Source of the DNA: Allobaculum mucilyticum
GTDB lineage: Bacteria; Bacillota_I; Bacilli_A; Erysipelotrichales; Erysipelotrichaceae
Length of the DNA stretch: 64,000 nucleotides
Assembly: GCF_022701195.1 (NCBI RefSeq)
Contig: NZ_CP078089.1
Location: forward strand, 2,232,001 to 2,296,000
Direction: 5' to 3'
Part shown: positions 51,997-64,000 of the stretch, piece after piece
How positions within the stretch are numbered: position 1 is the first letter of the stretch
Layout: each line of letters opens with the position of its first letter
Translations under genes and position numbers: made by a program
The notes under the pieces: model-generated
The model's input: only the letters and a program-made list of their open reading frames with translations
Told to the model about the DNA's origin: nothing
Databases searched by the model: none

Positions 51997-52104
51997 TTTA
52001 CAGACAGACAAAGAAATTCGAATATACATTCAAACGTCGATTCTTAAAATCACTGAAAGTACTCGAACAATCATAATCACAAAACGCAATAGCGTTGAGT
52101 CAAT

Positions 52105-53635
<1,531 letters not shown>

Positions 53636-53907
53636 AAGGAGAAAGTACAAGGAAGCCCAGAGATGAGAAAACTTATTTCTGGCAAATGAGTATTGAAGTG
53701 AAGTCTGTCTGTGAGGTTTTGGAAGAGCGATCTTCCAGAAGAATGGATCTTTGAAAAACGAGCATCAGTAAGAAGACATAACAGTAAGGTCTGACGAAAA
53801 GTTGTAAAGATAACCGAAAGTCAAACGAAACAGTTAGAAAACAGTTCTTACGTAAATAAATATCTCGAAACAAGCATAACTAGTAACCATAAGTTATAGA
53901 GAACTAG
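53636..53907 (+). other. 16S-23S spacer of operon 1, no tRNA
   Basis: The 270-base spacer has a boxA-like GGATCTTTGAAAAA near 53744 and stems of the rRNA processing type. No tRNA clover-leaf (GTTCGAATC-type arm with CCA) is visible. Confidence 0.7.
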
Positions 53908-56781
<2,874 letters not shown>

Positions 56782-56887
56782 TAAGATTCGAGAGAGAAAG
56801 CAGCGTAAGCGAAGTTGAATAACTGTAAGCCTGAAGAAGTGTCGGAAGACTGATGTTTGTTTTTGAAAGATCCATTCAATCAATACT

Positions 56888-56998
56888 AGTGCAGTGGCGA
56901 TAGCGAGCAGGATATACCTGTAACATCCCGAACACAGCAGTCAAGCTGCTCAACGCCGACGATAGCCGGAAGGCAAAAATAGGAAGCTGCTGAACAGT
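56888..56998 (+). rRNA. rrf: 5S ribosomal RNA (operon 1)
   Basis: The 5S core GCGATAGCGAGCAGGATA...CCCGAACACAGCAGTCAAGCTGCTCA...GCCGACGATAG and the closing stem are recognisable; length about 111. A terminator follows immediately. The last 23 bases recur at 46442-46464. Confidence 0.9.
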
Positions 56999-57001
56999 GA
57001 A

Positions 57002-57045
57002 AGCCCGATGTCAGAGAAGCAATTCTCAAAGACATCGGGCTTTTT
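57002..57045 (+). terminator. Terminator of rRNA operon 1
   Basis: AGCCCGATGTC pairs with GACATCGGGCT, an 11-bp stem, with five T following. Its near-duplicate is at 46468-46511. Confidence 0.9.
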
Positions 57046-57133
57046 CTATTTTCCAGGACGCCGCTAAAAACAAATTTCTGCAGGTTTCAGAGTTTTCAGT
57101 GTTTTCAGCGTCCAGTGGCTTTGTGGAATGAAC

Positions 57134-58513
57134 TCATTCTGAAAAATCAAATGCCTCCAGATTGAAAACTGGTTCTTCTCCGGATGGCTGCGGCTTCTGA
57201 AGAAGATAGAGCATGTACCATGGGTAATACGTGATTCTGCCATCTGTTTCGACGTTGCCATTGCAGAAGACAATGCCCTGGCTGATCTGCCAGTTTTCCT
57301 GGGCAAGTGCCGAATTCAGTGAAGGGTGTTTGTGATAATCCCTGCCGCTCTTCATTTCAACCGCAATAACCTCCAGACCGAATTCAATCACGAAATCGAG
57401 CTCTCCCATATTTTTAGCGCTGTAATAATAGAGCCGGAAACCGTTTGAAGTCAGAGACTGAGCAGCCGCGTTTTCAAGGAAGGCTCCCCAGTTCAGTGAA
57501 GGGTCCTGCTGGAGAATGGGGAGCGCAATTGATTCAAACTGACTGCAAAGAAGACCAGTATCAAGCGTATAGAGGCGGAACAGTCTGCGCTTTTCGTTTA
57601 ATCGAAGCGGGAATTTTGGCTCGGATGTATTCAGGCAGGGAAGAACGATTCCTGCCTGTGTCAGCCAGGCCAGACTGGATTCGTATTCGCTGAAGCGTGC
57701 TTTTGGCTTGCCGGAAGCCTTTGAAAGAATAAATCGCAAAGACTGACTGTTCAGCTGAGAGGGCACGCTTTCAAAAAGATCGAGAATTCTTGGAACTTCA
57801 GGACGTGCTGCGTATTTAAGAACATCCTGCCGATACAGTTCCCAGATTCTTTTCTGTATGGGAAGGCACTTCTGAACAGATTTGGTTCTGACGTATTCAG
57901 CTACAGCCTGAGGCATTCCTCCGACTACCATCCAGGTACGGAAAAGAAGAAGGAGCTGCTCGTGAGTAAAAGGCGGAACAGGTTTCTTCTCCTCAAAATG
58001 TTTTTGGATCTGATCAATCGATGAATCGGGAATACCCATCGCCCACATGAATTCTTCAAAGTCGAGAGGATACATATTAACCGGTTCTTCAAAACCAACC
58101 GGCAGAGATTCATGCTGATCCGAAGATGCACTCAGGCGTGTTCCAAGAAGCGAACCTGTTTCAACAATATGTACTTTACCGGACTGAACAAGGTATTTAA
58201 CAGCCGTTCTGGCTGCCAGGCATTCCTGGATTTCATCAAGAAGAAGCAGCGTATCGCCTCCGAGAATTGTGGTTCCGGCAAACAGTTCGATCTCACGCAG
58301 AATCTGATCTGGATCTAAGCCGCTTTCAAAGATTGTTTTTGCCTTTGGAGACTGAATGAAGTCGATCTTAATCATCCGGCTGTAGTTCTGCTTTCCAAAC
58401 ATCTCAACGCTGGTTGTCTTGCCGATCTGTCTGGCCCCAAAAATGCAGAGTGCCGTTTCCGGATTCCCGGATTTCCATTTCTGAAGGACTGCATCAATCT
58501 TTCTTTTCAGCAT
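57134..58513 (-). CDS. DUF4143-family AAA ATPase, homologue of the 46753 gene
   Basis: The protein of about 459 residues starts at the second of two adjacent ATG (58513; the other is 58516), with AGGAGG upstream. Walker A FGARQIGKTT, Walker B LLLLDEIQECLAAR, ETGSLLGTR, MYPLDFEEFMWAMG, and the nuclease-like MGELDFVIEFGLEVIAVEMKSGR correspond one by one to the 46753 protein. The two are related but clearly diverged. This one is convergent with the rRNA operon and lies beside its 5S gene; the other lies beside the stranded 5S end. Confidence 0.9.
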   Translation of the reverse strand: MLKRKIDAVLQKWKSGNPETALCIFGARQIGKTTSVEMFGKQNYSRMIKIDFIQSPKAKTIFESGLDPDQILREIELFAGTTILGGDTLLLLDEIQECLAARTAVKYLVQSGKVHIVETGSLLGTRLSASSDQHESLPVGFEEPVNMYPLDFEEFMWAMGIPDSSIDQIQKHFEEKKPVPPFTHEQLLLLFRTWMVVGGMPQAVAEYVRTKSVQKCLPIQKRIWELYRQDVLKYAARPEVPRILDLFESVPSQLNSQSLRFILSKASGKPKARFSEYESSLAWLTQAGIVLPCLNTSEPKFPLRLNEKRRLFRLYTLDTGLLCSQFESIALPILQQDPSLNWGAFLENAAAQSLTSNGFRLYYYSAKNMGELDFVIEFGLEVIAVEMKSGRDYHKHPSLNSALAQENWQISQGIVFCNGNVETDGRITYYPWYMLYLLQKPQPSGEEPVFNLEAFDFSE

Positions 58514-59111
58514 CATTTGTTCCTCCTCTGGACTTATCATAGCAAGACTAAGAAAAAGTGCGGATATAAACACTTCAGCTTCAGAAAAAGTGCTCTAAAC
58601 AACACTTTTTCTGAATTCAGATCACCAATTGCGCAGAGAAAAGATTCCCTGATGTGAAATGCACAATAAGAAAAGCGATAAGATTTCTTCCACAAGCAGC
58701 CTGTAGACCGGAATGTTAACGCGCAATCGCAAGTGATGTGAAGAAAGAAAGGAATCATAACTGAACGGTCAAACGGTTTGGGAGACCGGAACTGTCGCTC
58801 TGTATTCTTTCCCTGATGAGAAGGACACAGGTTATCGAAACTGGAGACTTCCGCATACTTTCTCATTATGGAAAGGAGCTGTTTAAAATGCATGACCAGG
58901 AAGGAAAGGTTTCTGTTGTTACGGGTGGCAGCTCAGGAATCGGCGAAGTCATCGCTAAACGATTTGCAAAAGAAGGTGCAAAAGTTCTGATTACAGGACG
59001 GCACGAAGAACCGCTGAAGAAAGCTGCAGATTCTACAGAAGGCATTGATTATCTCGCTCTGGATATGACTGCGGCCGATGCACCCCAGAAAGTGCTCGAT
59101 ACACTGAATGA

Positions 59112-61007
59112 GATGCGCCCGACAAAAGTAACAAATAGCTGAAGTGTGTTCATAAATCTTGGACTGATCCGAATTTTTCAAAATAATGCTACAATTAATT
59201 AAAATTAATCTCGAATAAATTAATATTAGTAGTATAATATAATTGAATATTTCGGGGGTTTCTTATGTCGCAGTCCAAGTTCAAACCCATTCAGATGAAT
59301 CTCTTCGATCTAACCTACTCACTTTCTGATCGAAAGCTCAGAATGCTTGAATCCGGCTGGCCGGGCTATTTCAACCGTGTCATTATTCCTGAGCTGGTTA
59401 AACTTGAATCGATTTTTGAGCCTCTTTACTCAAAGAACACCAACACCAGACCTTCAACTCCTACATACCTCGTTTTAGCTATGCTTGTTTTGAAAGATCT
59501 GTTTACTCTGACAGACGAAGAACTGGAGAGAAGCGTTACCTTTTCTCTGAAGTATCAGTTCGCTCTTGGAACAACGTCCTTTGAACATCAGCCGGTAAAC
59601 CAGAGAACGCTTAACCGCTTTCGTGCTGCCAATGCCTTTTATATGCAGCAGACTGGCATCGATCTTCTCCATGAATTTGCCGAAAAACTGGCCAAGTCTC
59701 TTAAAGACGCCTATCTTGGCACCAATCTCAAGCGGAGAATGGACTCCATCATGGTCGATAACGGCGCCAGAAAGCTTTCAAGACTGCAGCTGGCGCATGT
59801 GGTCATTAAAAACATGCTCATGGTTTTGGATGAAAACAAAATCGCAATCCCCGAGAATCTTCAACACTATATCGAGGACTTCGATGAGAATAAGGTTACT
59901 TATCACTCCCATACTCCGGCTGCGGCTAAACTGCAGACCGCTTTTCAGGATGCCTGTGCCGTTCGTGATCTGATTCCAGGCACGCTGAATGACTGTGAAG
60001 AAGCACAGATGCTCATCCGCTTTGTTTCCGAGCAGGTCAACACAAACACCGATGGCTCTTTCATTCCGTTCGTGACGGAAAAGAGCTGAACTCGACTGTC
60101 CTGAACAATCCAGTTGAGCCGGAATCGACTTTCCGTAAGAAGGCCGGTGAAAATCACCAGGGATACGTTGGCAATTTCGCTGAAACAGTCGACCTCGATA
60201 CCAACCGAAAGATCATCGACTCATTTGATTTCCAGCCCAATATCTACAGCGATTCCAAGTTCGCCAAAGATGAAATTCAGAAGATGGCTGAAGAAGGAGA
60301 CGAAACAACTTTGGTTGCCGACGGAGCCTACATCAGCGTGGATAACATCAATGAAGCAGCTGAACACGGAATTCAACTTGTAGGAACTGCTATGACGGGT
60401 AAAGAAACACCCGATTTGACTGCTGATTTCGAAATCGATGAAGAAACAAAAACGGTAACCTGCCCAAACGGAAAGACTGCAGATCGAGTAACCTACTACG
60501 AGAAAACCGATTCCTGGAATATCTCATTCCACAAAGAAACAACCTGTAAAGATTGCCCATTCGCTGCAACTGGCCGATGCCCGATGAAAATCACAAAAGA
60601 GTCAGATCTGGAACCATTTCCCAGAAGAAGATCCAAAGAGCACACCTTCAGCGGACCATGAAAAGTGAAGAGGCAATTGCCAATTACCGGTTCAGAAACG
60701 GTGTTGAAGCTATCCCAAACCAGCTAAGAAGGAATCAAAAATTGATACCCTTCCGTTCAGGGGTTAGTGCGCAAAAAATTCGGATATACGTTAGCTATTA
60801 CGGCAATAAACGTAAGACGAGTGCTGAAATACGCACAAGAAGATGCCAAACAGGCATTGGATCTTCTTGTATCTTCGCTGATTCAAGCTATGTATGTGAA
60901 ATATGCCCCAATTTCACATATTGAACTCAATTTAGCTTTTGTTTGTGTTCACTATTGATGAACACCAAATCTGCCGTCAGCAAAATTGGGTATTTTGTCT
61001 GACGCAT
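59112..61007 (+). mobile_element. IS1182-like element in the SDR gene (about 1.9 kb)
   Basis: The ends are inverted: GATGCGCCCGACAAAA at 59112 and TTTTGTCTGACGCAT ending at 61007. The 8-mer CTGAATGA occurs on both sides (59104-59111 and 61008-61015). The boundary could shift by one base. The AT-rich 120 bases before the transposase hold likely promoter sequence (TATAAT at about 59235). Confidence 0.8.
59265..60958 (+). pseudogene. IS1182-family transposase, frameshifted
   Basis: The first 274 residues (59265-60089) are in one frame (KFKPIQMNLFDLTYSLSDRK, VNQRTLNRFRAANAFY). After a frame change near 60085, the ELNSTVLNNPVEPESTFRKKAGENHQGYVGN segment and DGAYISVDNINEAAEHGI follow. Two more changes (near 60650 and 60750) precede the tail GYTLAITAINVRRVLKYAQ. 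The family order is conserved, so the gene is whole but broken by three single-base shifts. RBS is GGGGGTTTC before the ATG, which is weak. Confidence 0.88.
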
Positions 61008-61664
61008 CTGAATGACAAATACAATGGGCAGCTGGATATCCTTGTAAACAATGCAGGATGGTATCCGATTCAGCCGCTCTCTGAAATTACAGAAGCTTCC
61101 TATGATGCTGCTTTTGATCTGGATGTAAAGCTGTCGTTCTGCTTGCCGCAAAACTGCTTCCTCTTGTGAAGAAGTCGAAAGGCAGCATCATCAATATGTC
61201 CAGTGTCGGCAAAGAACATCCGGCACCCAATATTTCTCTCTATGTTGCCGCTAAAGCTGCAGTAGAGAATCATCTGACTAAGTCGCGGGCGAATGAACTT
61301 GCTGGAGAAGGAGTCAGAGTCAATGCGATCGCACCAGGTGCCATTGAAACCAGTATCTGAATGTACCCGGAGCAACGCAGGAACAGATGGATGAAAAACT
61401 GAAACGCGTTGAAGCTGGAATTCGATGAAACGCTTTGGCAAACCGGATAAAGCAGTCAATGCAGCAAACTTCCTTGCTTCCAATGAAGCCAGCTACGTGA
61501 GCGGATCCATTTACGGCGTAGACTGAGCAATGGGAACAAACTGAGTATTCAGAAAATACGGGTCATTTTCTGCCACCGAGTCTTCCAGTATTCATGCTCG
61601 ATCAGGGAAGAAGCGCCAGCTGAACAGATGCTGAGATATCAGGATTCACGGATCAGATCATTAC

Positions 61665-61716
61665 AGAACCGCATTCTGTTTTTCCAGGATGGGAACAGAG
61701 TGCGGTTCTTCTTTTT
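61665..61716 (+). terminator. Terminator upstream of rRNA operon 2
   Basis: AGAACCGCA pairs with TGCGGTTCT, with TTCTGTT and AACAGAG pairing inward; TCTTTTT follows. It would end transcription from the SDR region before the rRNA promoters. Confidence 0.8.
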
Positions 61717-61752
61717 GCAAGTGAAATAAATTTAAAAATCACAAATAATCAT

Positions 61753-61913
61753 TTGCATCCTGCGAAGAGGCGTGTTATTATAGTTGAGCACTGAGGGAAA
61801 TCGCTTCTCTCAGACATCAAATCATCTTTACTTATCGCAGAAAACACTAATTGTGAAATTATTAAAGAAATTCACATAAAAGTGTTGACGGCTGATAAGC
61901 TTGATGATATGAT
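61753..61913 (+). promoter_or_regulatory. Tandem promoters of rRNA operon 2
   Basis: P1: TTGCAT (61753-61758), 17 bases, TATTAT (61776-61781). P2: TTGACG (61885-61890), 17 bases, TATGAT (61908-61913). The spacer of P1 differs from operon 1 while the leader from the -10 on is nearly identical. Confidence 0.85.
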
Positions 61914-62077
61914 AAACAAACCTTGTGAGTCACATCGAGTGATTCACAAATGATGGCTCTTTGAAAACTTTACAGACAGACAAAGAAATTCGAATATACA
62001 TTCAAACGTCGATTCTTAAAATCACTGAAAGTACTCGAACAATCATAATCACAAAACGCAATAGCGTTGAGTCAATA

Positions 62078-63599
<1,522 letters not shown>

Positions 63600-63871
63600 T
63601 AAGGAGAAAGTACAAGGAAGCCCAGAGATGAGAAAACTTATTTCTGGCAAATGAGTATTGAAGTGAAGTCTGTCTGTGAGGTTTTGGAAGAGCGATCTTC
63701 CAGAAGAATGGATCTTTGAAAACGAGCATCAGTAAGAAGACATAACAGTAAGGTCTGACGAAAAGTTGTAAAGATAACCGAAAGTCAAACGAAACAGTTA
63801 GAAAACAGTTCTTACGTAAATAAATATCTCGAAACAAGCATAACTAGTAACCATAAGTTATAGAGAACTAG
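63600..63871 (+). other. 16S-23S spacer of operon 2, no tRNA
   Basis: It is the same as the operon 1 spacer apart from one A fewer in the GAAAACG run. No tRNA is seen. Confidence 0.7.
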
Positions 63872-64000
63872 ATCAAGCAAGGAAGGGCGTACGGAGGATG
63901 CCTTGCCACTCTTGAATGAAGAAGGACGCGCCAGGCTGCGAAAAGCCGCGCCGAGCTGCCAGGGAAGCGACGACGCGCGGATGTCCGAATGGGGGAACCC
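63872..64000 (+). rRNA. rrl: 23S ribosomal RNA, 5' end only (operon 2, cut by window end)
   Basis: The first 129 bases match the start of the operon 1 23S gene; the rest lies beyond the window. Confidence 0.95.

Larger units (their letters stand above)
58888..61529 (+). pseudogene. Short-chain dehydrogenase/reductase, split by IS1182-like element and frameshifted
   Basis: The N-terminal part (58888-59111) has the cofactor motif VTGGSSGIGEVIAKRFAKEGAKV (TGxxxGxG type). The rest resumes at 61016 with NGQLDILVNNAG, then, after a one-base shift near 61128, INMSSVGKE and the YxxxK site YVAAKAAVENHLTKSRANELAGEGVRVNAIAPGAIETS. Further shifts near 61360 and 61425 separate MKRFGKPDKAVNAANFLASNEASYVSGSIYGVD and the stop. 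Removing the IS with one copy of CTGAATGA restores DTLNDKYNGQLD. The shifts may partly be sequencing errors. AAAGGAG precedes the ATG. Confidence 0.88.

Noticed and set aside
53636-53907. Possible tRNA genes in the 16S-23S spacer
   Set aside because: No T-arm or anticodon arm pattern was found in either spacer copy.
57001-57045. Hairpin after the 5S gene as an attachment site for the DUF4143 genes
   Set aside because: It is a standard terminator; no repeat shared by both DUF4143 flanks beyond the terminator itself was found.

Overview
The window looks like a chromosomal piece of a low-to-mid GC Gram-positive gut or oral bacterium of the Erysipelotrichia (Firmicutes/Bacillota). The support is the 16S sequence, the dnaB-dnaI pair, the cdaA-cdaR-glmM cluster, and Shine-Dalgarno sites of the GGAGG type before most genes. 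The exact genus is not resolved; the Bulleidia/Solobacterium/Lactimicrobium neighbourhood is my guess. No tRNA gene and no CRISPR array was found.

Layout. (1) 1-1518: end of dnaB and all of dnaI with a terminator. (2) 1570-11744: an accessory segment bounded by two same-orientation copies (A and B) of one IS4-family element. The same 9-bp repeat (ATGAAAAGC) lies just outside the segment on both sides, so it behaves like a composite transposon or an IS-mediated integration. Inside are an IS256 remnant, a secreted V8-like protease gene with DUF5648 repeats cut by a second IS4 element (C), a second DUF5648 exported protein, and a decayed ISL3 element with a zinc-ribbon ORF. (3) 11800-41600: mostly ordinary chromosome. 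It holds a BspA-type repeat protein, fba, an S9 peptidase with an EIIA protein, murA, a LytTR regulator, PHP and tyrosine phosphatases, a HAD phosphatase, cdaA-cdaR-glmM with a two-component system, an oxidoreductase, an M42 peptidase, a TetR unit with membrane proteins, a ferric-siderophore ABC operon, an ECF sigma unit and a DMT transporter. (4) 41878-46515: a second DUF5648 locus on the minus strand, broken by an IS256-family element that is itself split by another IS4 copy (D), followed by a stranded 5S rRNA 3' end with its terminator. (5) 46753-51630: a DUF4143 ATPase, an agr-like two-component system on the minus strand, and a divergent pair encoding a small exported protein and a small membrane protein. 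(6) 51780-57045: a complete 16S-23S-5S operon with tandem promoters. (7) 57134-61530: a second DUF4143 ATPase and an SDR gene split by an IS1182-like element. (8) 61753-64000: a second rRNA operon, cut by the window end.

How it fits together. The core supplies primosome loading, glycolysis, wall precursor synthesis, c-di-AMP control and iron uptake. The accessory parts are shaped by at least five IS events, several with clear target duplications whose removal restores the original reading frame. The two DUF5648 loci are paralogous and both were hit by IS elements. The most promising uncharacterised unit is the agr-like kinase/regulator with its divergent exported/membrane protein pair (48551-51508).

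Caution. Many single-base homopolymer differences (16S copy 2, IS4 copy B, DUF2871, SDR, IS1182) suggest that some frameshifts are sequencing or assembly error.
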